Source: Marinobacterium sedimentorum (lineage in GTDB: Bacteria > Pseudomonadota > Gammaproteobacteria > Pseudomonadales > Balneatricaceae). Taken from it: a stretch of DNA of 57,035 nt. The notes beneath the pieces are model-generated. The model did not search any database and was not told the origin of the DNA. It saw nothing but the letters and a program-made list of their open reading frames with translations. The position numbers and the translations under genes are program-made. The stretch is from contig NZ_JALDYX010000031.1 of NCBI RefSeq assembly GCF_024267675.1, positions 1-57,035 of the forward strand, written 5' to 3'. Positions 16,624 through 25,433 of this stretch are shown piece after piece (positions within the stretch are counted from its first letter, which is position 1; every line of letters begins with the position of its first letter).

Positions 16624-16639
16624 AGCAAGAAATCTGATG

Positions 16640-16668
16640 CGCCCGCACAGCGGGCGTCTGCGTTTTTT
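16640..16668 (+). terminator. Intrinsic terminator after kynU
   Basis: CGCCCGC (16640-16646), loop ACA, GCGGGCG (16650-16656), then a T6 run at 16663-16668. The six-base gap before the T-tract is slightly long. A second GC hairpin (GCGCCG 16671-16676 with CGGCGC 16683-16688) follows before the transporter gene. Confidence 0.7.
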
Positions 16669-16739
16669 ATGCGCCGCATCGGCGGCGCAAAGGCGCACTT
16701 GTACGCTCTGAATAACTATAAGATCAGGAACCATACAGC

Positions 16740-18152
16740 ATGAGTAACAACAGTATTTCTGCAGCTGCAGCGTCGGTGGCCGCGACGGCCTCGCTGAACC
16801 AGGCTGCTCCCGAGCGCGGGCGGACCCAGTGGTCGACCCGGCTCGCGTTCATTCTGGCCGCGACCGGCTCGGCCGTGGGTCTTGGCAATATCTGGAAATT
16901 CCCCTATATCACCGGCGAAAATGGCGGTGGTGCCTTCGTGCTGCTGTATCTGGGCTGTATCGCCCTGATCGGCATTCCGCTGCTGATGGCCGAGATCATG
17001 ATCGGTCGGCGCGGCAAGCAGAGCCCGCCGGATGCGATGAAGGCGCTGGCCATCGAGGCGGGAGTCAGCCCGCGCTGGCAGATTGTCGGCTGGGTTGGTG
17101 TTATCACCGGTTTTGTGCTGTTGAGCTTCTACCTGGTAGTGGCCGGCTGGGCCGTGGCCTATATCTTCAACGCCGGAGGCGGCGCTTTTGCCGGCGCGTC
17201 CAGTGACGAGATTGGCGGCCTTTTCGGCAGTCTGGTGGGGGATCCGCTGGCATCTACCCTCTGGGGTAGCCTGGTACTGGCGATCACCGCCACTATCGTT
17301 ATCAAAGGCGTGAAACTGGGACTGGAGCGCGCGGTCACCATCATGATGCCGGGGTTGTTGCTGATCCTGCTGATCCTGGTCGGCTATTCGATGACGACCG
17401 GACAGTTTGCCCATGGCTTCGAGTTCATGTTCAGCCCGGATTTCAGCAAGCTGACCGGCACCAGCGTACTGGTAGCGCTCGGCCATGCCTTCTTTTCCCT
17501 GAGTCTGGCCGGTGGCGGCATGATGACCTACGGCTCCTATCTGCCGAAGCAGGTCTCGCTCGGCAGGACGGTGCTGACGATCGGCCTGCTCGATACCCTG
17601 GTGGCGCTGATTGCGGGGCTGGCCATCTTTCCGATCGTGTTCGCCAACGGCCTTGAACCCGGTGCCGGCCCCGGTTTGATCTTCGTGACCCTGCCGCTGG
17701 CGTTCGGGCAGATGCCGTTTGGTCAACTGGTGGGGGTGCTGTTCTTCATCATGCTGTCGTTCGCCGCGCTGACATCGGCAATCTCGCTGCTGGAACCGGC
17801 GGTCTCCTGGTTGACCGAGAAACGCGGTTTCTCGCGCCTCAAAGCCGGTTTGCTAACCTCTGCCGGTATCTGGCTGCTGAGCCTGGGGTCGGTGTTCTCG
17901 TTCAACATCTGGGAAGAGCACAAGCTGTATGGCAAGACCTTCTTCGACGTGCTCGACTACCTGACCAGTGGCTGGATCATGCCGCTGAGCGGTCTGGCGA
18001 TGGCCGTCTTTACCGGCTGGATCATGACCAAGGCCGCGACCCGCGACGAGCTGGGCGAGGGGCTGGGACACAGGGTTTGGCACTTCCTTATCCGTTACAT
18101 CGTACCGGTAGGCATCCTGCTGATCTTTCTCAACGCCATCGGGGTCTTGTAA
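16740..18152 (+). CDS. Sodium-dependent NSS/SNF-family amino acid transporter, probably for tryptophan
   Basis: A 470-residue membrane transporter of the neurotransmitter:sodium symporter family. The family signature GSAVGLGNIWKFPYITGENG (about 41-60) forms the unwound TM1 region that binds sodium and substrate. About eleven to twelve membrane segments follow, with GHAFFSLSLAGGGMMTYGSY in TM6. It lies directly after the kynABU terminator on the same strand, and bacterial NSS proteins such as TnaT carry tryptophan. Import of the pathway's substrate is therefore the best inference. Other hydrophobic amino acids are possible. Confidence 0.88.
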   Translation: MSNNSISAAAASVAATASLNQAAPERGRTQWSTRLAFILAATGSAVGLGNIWKFPYITGENGGGAFVLLYLGCIALIGIPLLMAEIMIGRRGKQSPPDAMKALAIEAGVSPRWQIVGWVGVITGFVLLSFYLVVAGWAVAYIFNAGGGAFAGASSDEIGGLFGSLVGDPLASTLWGSLVLAITATIVIKGVKLGLERAVTIMMPGLLLILLILVGYSMTTGQFAHGFEFMFSPDFSKLTGTSVLVALGHAFFSLSLAGGGMMTYGSYLPKQVSLGRTVLTIGLLDTLVALIAGLAIFPIVFANGLEPGAGPGLIFVTLPLAFGQMPFGQLVGVLFFIMLSFAALTSAISLLEPAVSWLTEKRGFSRLKAGLLTSAGIWLLSLGSVFSFNIWEEHKLYGKTFFDVLDYLTSGWIMPLSGLAMAVFTGWIMTKAATRDELGEGLGHRVWHFLIRYIVPVGILLIFLNAIGVL

Positions 18153-18166
18153 GGGCGATGAGGTTG

Positions 18167-18236
18167 TTGTGGGAGCTCAGTCTGGGGGCTGCCTGTAAAG
18201 ATCCCAGGGGTTCGCCCAGAGACTGGGCTCCTACAA
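18167..18236. repeat. REP-like imperfect inverted repeat between convergent genes
   Basis: TTGTGGGAGCTCAGTCTGGG at the left (from 18167) is nearly the reverse complement of the right arm that ends GACTGGGCTCCTACAA (18236). The arms could form a long imperfect stem between the NSS gene and the convergent esterase gene. The end sequence resembles REP/BIME elements of pseudomonads and may act as a bidirectional transcription boundary. No gene lies in the gap. Confidence 0.6.
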
Positions 18237-18273
18237 GAGGGTTATTTTGCCCCTGCCTGAGTGGCCGGCTTGT

Positions 18274-19035
18274 TTAGCTCTGCAGAAAGTTCTGAACGAG
18301 CCTGGTTACAAGTGCGGGTTTCTCTGCCTGCGGCCAGTGGCCGGCGCCGTCGATCACCTTGTAGCCCGCGTTCGGGAACAGGGCGAGCAGGGCATCGCGG
18401 TGCTGCGGCTGGATATAGTCGGAGTTGCCACCCTTGATAAAGAGGGTCGGCCCATCAAAGGGCGTGCCCTGGGGAGCGGCGGCGATGCCGGCGTAGCCGC
18501 GGTGCAGGCCCTCGAGATTGATGCGCCAGGCGAAGCCGCCGGCGTCTGTGCGGTACAGGTTGCGCAGCAGGAAGGCGCGCACCATGGGATCTTCGACCAG
18601 CGGTGCCAGCTGCTTCTCGGCATCGCTGCGTGATTTCAGGGTGTTCAGCTCCACCGCGAAGAGCCCCTTGAAAACATCGTCGTGGTGATGCGGGTATTGC
18701 ACCGGCGCTATGTCGACAACAATAAGCCGGTCGATGCGCTCGGGAAAGTTCAGTGCCAGCTGCATGGCGACCTTGCCGCCCATGGAATGCCCCAGAATCT
18801 GGGCACATGCAATATGCAGGCTATCCATCAGTTCGATCAGGTCCTGCGCCATGGCGGCATAGCTCACCTCGTCGCTGTGGGGCGAGCGGCCATGGTTGCG
18901 CAGATCAACGCTGATAACCTGAAACTGCTGCGCCAGTGCCTTGGCCTGGCTGCCCCAGTTGTCGAGACTGCCGAACAGGCCGTGCAGGATAAGCAGCGGT
19001 TTACCTTGGCCCTGGATCTGATGGTGCAGTTTCAT
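18274..19035 (-). CDS. Alpha/beta-hydrolase, YbfF-type esterase
   Basis: A 253-residue cytoplasmic serine hydrolase. It has the oxyanion-hole motif LHGLFGSLDNWG (about 18-29), the nucleophile elbow GHSMGG (about 87-92) and a C-terminal catalytic His in GAGHWPQAEKP. The SLDNWG and VDLRNHGRSPHS segments are typical of YbfF/abhydrolase-11 esterases. The physiological substrate is unknown; palmitoyl- or malonyl-CoA has been proposed for E. coli YbfF. The gene stands alone on the minus strand, converging with the NSS transporter and separated from fklB by an inverted repeat. Confidence 0.87.
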   Translation of the reverse strand: MKLHHQIQGQGKPLLILHGLFGSLDNWGSQAKALAQQFQVISVDLRNHGRSPHSDEVSYAAMAQDLIELMDSLHIACAQILGHSMGGKVAMQLALNFPERIDRLIVVDIAPVQYPHHHDDVFKGLFAVELNTLKSRSDAEKQLAPLVEDPMVRAFLLRNLYRTDAGGFAWRINLEGLHRGYAGIAAAPQGTPFDGPTLFIKGGNSDYIQPQHRDALLALFPNAGYKVIDGAGHWPQAEKPALVTRLVQNFLQS

Positions 19036-19069
19036 GGTGGTTCCGGATTGCTGAGGGGGTATCTGTGCT

Positions 19070-19139
19070 GGGTTACACTCACATCCACCCAGCCTGCGTT
19101 CGTACCGCAGCCTGGGTGGAACAGTGCAGCCTGTAACCC
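19070..19139. repeat. Long inverted repeat between esterase and fklB genes
   Basis: TCCACCCAGCCTGCG and CGCAGCCTGGGTGGA form a 15-bp stem with one mismatch. The outer arms GGGTTACA (19070) and TGTAACCC (ending 19139) extend the pairing. It lies in the 114-bp gap between two minus-strand genes and could be a REP-like element that also terminates fklB transcription, although there is no clear T-tract. Confidence 0.6.
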
Positions 19140-19149
19140 TACATTTTGA

Positions 19150-19773
19150 TCACAGGATCTCGAGCAGCTCGACATCAAAGATGAGGGTCGAGTACGGCGG
19201 GATGCTGCCCTGGGACCCCTGGGAACCGTATGCCAGTTTGTAGGGCACGTAGAGTTTCCACTTGGCGCCTTTGGACATCAGCTGCAGGGCTTCGGTCCAG
19301 CCGGCAATCACGCCACCGACCGGGAACTCGGCCGGCTGGCCGCGATCGTAGGAGCTGTCGAAGACATTGCCGTCGATGAAGGTGCCGTGGTAGTGCGTGC
19401 GTACCTTGGAATCGCGGGTCGGGCTGGCGCTGCCATCACCGGCGGTAATGACTTCGTACTGCAGGCCGGACTCGAGGGTGACAACTCCGTCGCGCTGAGC
19501 ATTTTCGCTGAGGAAGGCTTCGCCGGCAGCGGAGAATTCCTTGGCTTCGGCTTCTTTCTGCTCGCGAATGCGGCGGTTGATTTCGGTAAAGGCCGTCTGA
19601 ATGTCTTCGACCTGTACCCGAAGTTCCAGATTGTTGTAGGCGTCCTTGATACCGGTCGCGACCGCGTTCAGATCCAGACCTTCAAAGCCGCCCTGGGCGA
19701 GCTGATCGCCCATCTGGCGACCAATGCCGTAGCTGGCGTGTTGTTCAAGTGTTTCCAGTTTCAGTTCAGACAT
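19150..19773 (-). CDS. fklB: FKBP-type peptidyl-prolyl isomerase, FklB (22 kDa) type
   Basis: A 207-residue protein, the same length class as E. coli FklB (206). The N-terminal part (about 1-85) is the helical dimerisation domain (LETLEQHASYGIGRQMGDQL and onward). The C-terminal ~110 residues form the FKBP domain, with VRTHYHGTFIDGNVFDSSYD, FPVGGVIAGWTEALQLM and VPYKLAYGSQG lining the active site. It accelerates proline cis-trans isomerisation in protein folding. There is no signal peptide, so it should be cytoplasmic. It is monocistronic, with 57 bp separating it from the M23 peptidase gene. Confidence 0.94.
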   Translation of the reverse strand: MSELKLETLEQHASYGIGRQMGDQLAQGGFEGLDLNAVATGIKDAYNNLELRVQVEDIQTAFTEINRRIREQKEAEAKEFSAAGEAFLSENAQRDGVVTLESGLQYEVITAGDGSASPTRDSKVRTHYHGTFIDGNVFDSSYDRGQPAEFPVGGVIAGWTEALQLMSKGAKWKLYVPYKLAYGSQGSQGSIPPYSTLIFDVELLEIL

Positions 19774-19830
19774 GCATGACCCTGTCGGTTCTGTGATTTT
19801 AAAAACGGGCAGGCTACCACAAGCGCCGCT

Positions 19831-20691
19831 TTATTTCTTGTCGATAACCAGGTGCTCGTCGACAAACAGCAGCGGGTCAACCCGCACGTTGTTGAGGCTG
19901 AGGCTCCAGTGCAGGTGTGCACCTGTGACGCGTCCGGTCTTGCCGACCAGCCCCAGCTGTTCGCCGGCGCTCATGCTCTGGCCTGGCGTGACATCAATGC
20001 GGCTGAGGTGGCAGTAAAGGCTGGTCAGGCCAAAGCCGTGATCGACAATGACGGTATTGCCGTTAAAAAAGTAGTTGCCAGTGGCGCGCACCACGCCTGG
20101 GGCCGGTGCCCGTACAGGTGTGCCTTCGGGGGCGGCGATATCGAGACCGCTGTGGGGGTTGCGCGGCTGCTGGTTAAAGTAGCGCTTGAGGCCAAAGGGG
20201 CTGCTAAAGCGCCCGTCTGCCGGCAATGCGAATTGCAGCACCGGAGCTGCGGGTTCGGACCAGTAACTGAAGGCCGCATCCATCTCGGCCTTTTCCCGTG
20301 CCCAGCGTTTCAGGTCCTCCGGGTCCGGGTCTACGTGACGCTTGTTTTTGACGGTCAGGTACTGTGCCTTGTAGGTCTTGTCCTCGATATCGAAAGACAG
20401 GGCCTTGCCATCGATATTCAGCTGTTGCGCGAGCCTGGCATCGGCGTCCAGGGGTATGCCGACGACGGCGAGCCACTGGTCGGGGCCGGCCTTGGGCTGT
20501 GGCAGCACCAGTACCCGCGCGTCCTGATAGCTGACCCTGGGCGCGGCGGCTGCCTGGAACGGCACCAGGGCCAGGCCCCCCGGTACGCGAGCTTCCCTCG
20601 GGAGACGGCTGTCGGCGCTGGCGGCGTAACCTGGCTGCAGGGAGCCAAACAGCAGCAAAACAGACAGTAATATGGGGAGCAGTGCCGGCAT
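19831..20691 (-). CDS. Secreted M23-family metallopeptidase (peptidoglycan endopeptidase)
   Basis: A 286-residue exported protein with a signal peptide (about 1-24, ending GYAA), a novel-looking N-terminal domain, and a C-terminal LytM/M23 domain from about residue 165. The zinc ligands are all present: HSGLDIAAP (H-x3-D) and HLHWSL (HxH). It should therefore be an active zinc peptidase that cuts peptide cross-links in the cell wall, not a degenerate activator. There is no LysM domain. The start codon overlaps the xseA stop (TGATG), so it is translationally coupled to exonuclease VII. Confidence 0.9.
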   Translation of the reverse strand: MPALLPILLSVLLLFGSLQPGYAASADSRLPREARVPGGLALVPFQAAAAPRVSYQDARVLVLPQPKAGPDQWLAVVGIPLDADARLAQQLNIDGKALSFDIEDKTYKAQYLTVKNKRHVDPDPEDLKRWAREKAEMDAAFSYWSEPAAPVLQFALPADGRFSSPFGLKRYFNQQPRNPHSGLDIAAPEGTPVRAPAPGVVRATGNYFFNGNTVIVDHGFGLTSLYCHLSRIDVTPGQSMSAGEQLGLVGKTGRVTGAHLHWSLSLNNVRVDPLLFVDEHLVIDKK

Positions 20692-22043
20692 CAGGCGTTC
20701 TCGTCGGACATCAGGGTGGCGGTGACCCGGCTGTGCACGCGCCCCCTGGCCAGGCGGGTTTCGATCAGATCATCAATTTCAAGCAGGCTGGCATCGTCGA
20801 TCACCTGGCCACGGCTGTCCTGCACTATGGCGTAGCCGCGTTCCAGCGTGGCCAGCGGGCTTACGGCATTGAGCTGACCGGCCAGGGCGGCGCTGCGCAG
20901 GCGTTTGTCGTGCAGCTGGTAAGCCATCTGGCGTTCAAGCTGCTGGCGCAGCGCGGCCAGATGCTGACGCAGCTGGGCAAGCTGGCGCTCGGGCCTTATC
21001 TGTACCAGTCGGGCCTGCTGGCGTTCCAGCCGATTGCGTTTGTCGCTGAGCAGCCGCAGGGCGGCCTTGCGCAGGCGCAGTTCCAGTTCATCCAGACGCT
21101 GGGCGCGTTCGCGCAGGCGCTCACCCGGATGGCGCAGCCGGCGCTGCAGTGCAATCAGGCGTTCCTGGTGCTGCTGCAGCTGTTGTCCGAGCCGTGCCTG
21201 CAGACGCCTGCGTGCCTGGTCGAGGCGAAGCTGCAGTTCGCGCTGATCGGGCGTCAGCAGTTCAGCCGCCGCCGAGGGCGTGGGCGCGCGCAGATCGGCA
21301 ACAAAGTCGCTGATCGAGATATCGGTTTCATGGCCCACGGCGCTGACGACGGGAATTGAACAGGCATGAATGGCGCGGGCCACGCTTTCTTCGTTGAAGG
21401 GCCAGAGATCCTCCAGGGAGCCGCCGCCGCGGCCAAGAATAATCACGTCGCACTGGTCGTGGCGCTGGGCCTGCTGCAGCGCCCGCACTATGGCGGGGGC
21501 GGCTTCTGCACCCTGTACGGCACTGGGGTAGAGGGTCACGGGCAGGCTCGGGAAACGGCGTTTCAGCACACTGAGAATATCGTGGATAGCGGCCCCCGTG
21601 GGGGAGGTGATCACGCCCAGGTGGCGCGGGTGCGCCGGCAAAGGCTGCTTGCTGGCCTGGTCAAACAGGCCTTCGGCGGCCAGTCTCTGCTTCAGGGCTT
21701 CAAAGGCCTGCTGCAGCTGGCCGACGCCGCTTTCTTCCATGTAGTCGCAGATCAGCTGGAATTCGCCGCGGCCTTCGTAGAGCGAGACCTTGGCGCGCAC
21801 CATGACCTGATCGCCGTCCCTGGGGCGGTATTTCAGGAACTGGCTGCGGTTGCGGAACAGGGCGCAGCGTACCTGGGCGCGGTCATCCTTGAGGGTGAAG
21901 TACCAGTGGCCTGAGCTGGGCCGGACAAAATTCGAGATTTCCCCCTGTACCTGAATCATCATGAACGAGCTTTCCAGCAGCGAGCGTGCCTGCCGGTTAA
22001 GGTCGGAAACGGAGAGGGCGTGGGTCTGGGCTTTTAGGGTCAT
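20691..22043 (-). CDS. xseA: Exodeoxyribonuclease VII large subunit
   Basis: A 450-residue protein matching XseA in length. It has an N-terminal OB-fold (VQGEISNFVRPSSGHWYFTL at about 33-52), the catalytic core with PTGAAIHDILSVLKRR (about 147-162) and the acidic DVIILGRGGGSLEDLWPFNEE (about 203-223), and a long arginine- and glutamine-rich coiled coil at about 270-390. With XseB (not in the window) it degrades single-stranded DNA to oligonucleotides in repair and recombination. It is divergent from guaB and coupled to the M23 peptidase gene downstream. Confidence 0.95.
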   Translation of the reverse strand: MTLKAQTHALSVSDLNRQARSLLESSFMMIQVQGEISNFVRPSSGHWYFTLKDDRAQVRCALFRNRSQFLKYRPRDGDQVMVRAKVSLYEGRGEFQLICDYMEESGVGQLQQAFEALKQRLAAEGLFDQASKQPLPAHPRHLGVITSPTGAAIHDILSVLKRRFPSLPVTLYPSAVQGAEAAPAIVRALQQAQRHDQCDVIILGRGGGSLEDLWPFNEESVARAIHACSIPVVSAVGHETDISISDFVADLRAPTPSAAAELLTPDQRELQLRLDQARRRLQARLGQQLQQHQERLIALQRRLRHPGERLRERAQRLDELELRLRKAALRLLSDKRNRLERQQARLVQIRPERQLAQLRQHLAALRQQLERQMAYQLHDKRLRSAALAGQLNAVSPLATLERGYAIVQDSRGQVIDDASLLEIDDLIETRLARGRVHSRVTATLMSDENA

Positions 22044-22196
22044 GGCTGCATCTTAAGGAGGCGCCGAACAAGTCGCAATAGGGCGCATTCGCACCAGGAT
22101 AAGCGGTTGTCGGTTGTGTCTATGTTAGCCTGTGCACAGTGGCGGCCGGAGATAGCCGCCGGGCTCTAATTCAGGCTGGTCAGAGGTTAATCGTTT

Positions 22197-22226
22197 TTGT
22201 ACTTTTGCCGGTGATCTCTGTATACT
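22197..22226 (+). promoter_or_regulatory. Predicted sigma-70 promoter of guaB
   Basis: A -35-like TTGTAC (22197-22202), an 18-bp spacer and a -10 TATACT (22221-22226) lie 53 bp before the guaB ATG at 22279. This is the best promoter match in the 235-bp xseA-guaB gap. Confidence 0.6.
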
Positions 22227-22278
22227 TGCGCGTTTCATTTTTTACGCTCCTTTCATGCTACTTAATGGGCTGCTGATA

Positions 22279-23748
22279 ATGTTACGAATCGTTGAAGAAG
22301 CGCTCACTTTTGATGACGTTCTCCTGATGCCTGGTTATTCCGAGGTGCTGCCCAAGGATGTGTCCCTCAAGACCCGTCTGAGCAAGGGTATCGAGCTGAA
22401 TATCCCGCTGGCGTCCGCGGCGATGGATACCGTGACCGAGGCGCGCCTGGCGATCACCATGGCGCAGGAAGGCGGCATCGGCATCATCCACAAGAACCTG
22501 ACCATCGAGCAGCAGGCCGACGAAGTGCGTCGGGTCAAGAAGTTCGAGGCCGGCATCGTCAATAACCCGGTCACCTGCAGCTCCGACATGACGGTGGGCG
22601 AGCTGCGTGCGCTGTCCGAGCGTCTGACCTACTCCGGCTTCCCGGTGGTGGATGATGGCGAGCTGGTGGGTATCGTGACCAGTCGCGATGTGCGTTTCGA
22701 GCAGTATCTGGATGAGAAAGTCTCCACCATCATGACGCCCAAAGAGCGTCTGGTGACAGTTAAGGAAGGCGCGGATCCGGACAAGGTACGCAACCTGCTG
22801 CGCAAGCACCGCATTGAGCGCATCCTGGTGGTTGATGATGCCTTCAAGCTGCGTGGCATGATGACCGTCAAGGACATGTACAAGGCCAAGGCCTATCCCA
22901 ATGCCGCCAAGGATTCCCAGGGTCGGCTGATTGTGGGGGCTGCGGTGGGTACCGGTGCCGATACGCCTGATCGCGTGGCCGCACTGGTAGAAGCGGGCGT
23001 CGATGTAATCATTGTGGATACCGCCCATGGTCACTCCAAGGGCGTGATCGATCGCGTTGCCTGGGTCAAGCAGACCTACCCGCAGGTTCAGGTGGTCGGC
23101 GGCAATATCGCCACCGCTGAAGCGGCTATCGCTCTGGCCGATGCCGGTGCTGATGGCGTCAAGGTGGGTATTGGTCCTGGCTCCATCTGCACCACCCGTA
23201 TCGTCTCCGGTATCGGTGTGCCGCAGATTACTGCGGTGGCCAACGTGGCGGCGGTCATGAAGGAGCGGGGCGTACCGGTCATTGCCGATGGCGGCATCCG
23301 CTTCTCGGGCGATCTGGCCAAGGCTGTCGCCGCTGGCGCCTCCTGCATCATGGTCGGCTCCATGCTGGCCGGTACCGATGAAGCACCGGGCGAAGTGGAA
23401 CTGTTCCAGGGGCGGGCGTTCAAGTCTTACCGTGGCATGGGTTCACTCGGCGCCATGGCGCAGAGCTCAGGCTCGTCGGACCGCTACTTCCAGGATGCCT
23501 CTGAAGGCGTCGAGAAGCTGGTGCCCGAAGGTATTGAAGGCCGCGTGCCCTGCAAGGGTCCTGTTGCCGGCGTGATTCATCAACTGATGGGTGGCCTGCG
23601 CTCGTCCATGGGCTATACCGGCAGCGCCAACATTGATGTCATGCGTACGGTGCCGCAGTTTGTGCGCATCACCAGTGCGGGCATGAATGAAAGCCATGTA
23701 CATGATGTAAGCATCACCAAGGAAGCACCGAACTACCGCGTCGGCTAA
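22279..23748 (+). CDS. guaB: Inosine-5'-monophosphate dehydrogenase
   Basis: A 489-residue enzyme that oxidises IMP to XMP, the committed step of GMP synthesis. The ATG at 22279 (MLRIVEEALTFDDVLL) is preferred over an in-frame ATG at 22255 because it matches the family N terminus. The TIM barrel is interrupted by a CBS-domain pair (about 93-205). The catalytic loop GPGSICTTR has Cys304, and the flap has RGMGSLGAM. The gene is followed by an intrinsic terminator and then guaA, the usual guaBA order. Confidence 0.97.
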   Translation: MLRIVEEALTFDDVLLMPGYSEVLPKDVSLKTRLSKGIELNIPLASAAMDTVTEARLAITMAQEGGIGIIHKNLTIEQQADEVRRVKKFEAGIVNNPVTCSSDMTVGELRALSERLTYSGFPVVDDGELVGIVTSRDVRFEQYLDEKVSTIMTPKERLVTVKEGADPDKVRNLLRKHRIERILVVDDAFKLRGMMTVKDMYKAKAYPNAAKDSQGRLIVGAAVGTGADTPDRVAALVEAGVDVIIVDTAHGHSKGVIDRVAWVKQTYPQVQVVGGNIATAEAAIALADAGADGVKVGIGPGSICTTRIVSGIGVPQITAVANVAAVMKERGVPVIADGGIRFSGDLAKAVAAGASCIMVGSMLAGTDEAPGEVELFQGRAFKSYRGMGSLGAMAQSSGSSDRYFQDASEGVEKLVPEGIEGRVPCKGPVAGVIHQLMGGLRSSMGYTGSANIDVMRTVPQFVRITSAGMNESHVHDVSITKEAPNYRVG

Positions 23749-23767
23749 GCCTTGTAACATCTCCGAT

Positions 23768-23803
23768 AAATGGGGTGGCAACTGACCGCTCCATTTTTTT
23801 TTT
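23768..23803 (+). terminator. Intrinsic terminator/attenuator between guaB and guaA
   Basis: AAATGGGG (23768-23775) pairs with CTCCATTT (one G-T pair), followed by a run of ten T (23794-23803). It stands 43 bp before guaA, so it may set the guaB:guaA ratio or leave guaA with its own promoter. Confidence 0.7.
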
Positions 23804-23846
23804 GCTAGCGCATTAGTTGCCCGGCAACCGGTGGAGACACTGTCGA

Positions 23847-25427
23847 ATGACACAAGATATTCATGCACAACGCATCCTGATTCTGGATTTTGGTTCCCAG
23901 TACACCCAGCTGATTGCGCGCAGGGTTCGCGAAATCGGTGTGTACAGCGAAATTCATCCCTGGGATATGGACGAAGCGGCCATCCGCGAGTTTGCCCCCG
24001 TGGGCATTATTCTCGCCGGCGGTCCGGAATCGGTCACCGAGTATGATTCGCCCCGTGCGCCCCAGGCCGTGTTTGACCTGGGTATTCCGGTGCTGGGCAT
24101 CTGCTACGGCATGCAGACCATGGCCGAGCAGCTGGGCGGCAAGGTTGAAAACTCCGACAAGCGCGAATTCGGCTATGCCAAGGTACGCCTTGCCGCCAGC
24201 CCGAGTCGTCTGCTCGAAGGTATCGAGGATCATCTGGCCAACAACGGCTCGCTGATTCTGGATGTCTGGATGAGCCACGGTGACAAGGTCACCGAGCTGC
24301 CGGAAGGTTTTGCGATTATCGCATCCACCGATTCTGCGCCGGTTGCGGCCATGTGCGATCCGAAGCGCAAGCTCTATGGCGTGCAGTTCCACCCCGAGGT
24401 GACACACACCAAGCAGGGTGGCCGTATCCTCGAGCGCTTCGTGCGTGAAATCTGTAGCACCGATGGTCTCTGGACGGCGGCGAACATCGTCAGCGATCTG
24501 ATCGCCAAGGTGCGTGCCCAGGTCGGCGGTCAGAAGGTTCTGCTGGGATTGTCCGGTGGCGTGGATTCGTCTGTCGTGGCGGCACTGCTGCACCAGGCCA
24601 TTGGCGATCAGCTGACCTGCGTGTTTGTCGATAACGGCCTGCTGCGCAAGAACGAAGGCGATCATGTCATGGACATGTTTGCCCAGAACATGGGTGTGCG
24701 CGTGGTTCGCGCCAATGCCGAAGAAAAGTTCCTGTCCCGTCTGCTGGGTGAAAATGACCCGGAGAAAAAGCGCAAGCTGATCGGCAACACCTTTATCGAA
24801 GTATTCGATGAAGAAGCCACCACGCTGAAGGACGTTAACTTCCTGGCGCAGGGCACTATTTATCCGGACGTGATCGAGTCCGCGGCCTCCAAGACTGGCA
24901 AGGCGCACGTGATCAAGTCGCACCACAACGTGGGCGGCCTGCCGGACGACATGCAGTTTGAACTGGTGGAGCCGCTGCGCGAACTCTTCAAGGACGAAGT
25001 GCGCAAGATCGGTCTGGAGCTGGGTCTGCCCTACGACATGGTCTACCGTCACCCCTTCCCGGGTCCGGGTCTGGGTGTGCGTATCCTGGGTGAAGTCAAA
25101 AAGGAATACGCCGACATCCTGCGTGAGGCGGATGCCATCTTTATCGAAGAGCTGCACAACTCCGGCTGGTACCACAAGACCAGCCAGGCCTTTGCGGTTT
25201 TCCTGCCGGTGAAGTCCGTGGGTGTGGTGGGTGACGGTCGCCGTTACGAATACGTCATCGCGCTGCGCGCCGTGGAAACCATCGATTTCATGACCGCACG
25301 CTGGGCGCACCTGCCCTACGAGCTGCTGGAAACCGTATCGAGCCGCGTGATCAACGAGATCCCGCAGGTTTCCCGCGTGACCTATGATGTGTCGAGCAAG
25401 CCGCCGGCCACCATCGAGTGGGAATGA
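23847..25427 (+). CDS. guaA: GMP synthase (glutamine-hydrolysing)
   Basis: A 526-residue enzyme that aminates XMP to GMP. The start at 23847 (MTQDIHAQRILILDFGSQYT) is preferred to an in-frame ATG 30 bp upstream because it matches the family N terminus and length (525 in E. coli). The class I glutamine amidotransferase domain has the nucleophile Cys86 in GICYGMQ and the His/Glu pair in FHPEVTHT. The ATP-pyrophosphatase domain has the P-loop LSGGVDSSV. The C-terminal dimerisation domain ends PPATIEWE, the canonical terminus. All catalytic residues are present. Confidence 0.98.
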   Translation: MTQDIHAQRILILDFGSQYTQLIARRVREIGVYSEIHPWDMDEAAIREFAPVGIILAGGPESVTEYDSPRAPQAVFDLGIPVLGICYGMQTMAEQLGGKVENSDKREFGYAKVRLAASPSRLLEGIEDHLANNGSLILDVWMSHGDKVTELPEGFAIIASTDSAPVAAMCDPKRKLYGVQFHPEVTHTKQGGRILERFVREICSTDGLWTAANIVSDLIAKVRAQVGGQKVLLGLSGGVDSSVVAALLHQAIGDQLTCVFVDNGLLRKNEGDHVMDMFAQNMGVRVVRANAEEKFLSRLLGENDPEKKRKLIGNTFIEVFDEEATTLKDVNFLAQGTIYPDVIESAASKTGKAHVIKSHHNVGGLPDDMQFELVEPLRELFKDEVRKIGLELGLPYDMVYRHPFPGPGLGVRILGEVKKEYADILREADAIFIEELHNSGWYHKTSQAFAVFLPVKSVGVVGDGRRYEYVIALRAVETIDFMTARWAHLPYELLETVSSRVINEIPQVSRVTYDVSSKPPATIEWE

Positions 25428-25433
25428 TCGCTA

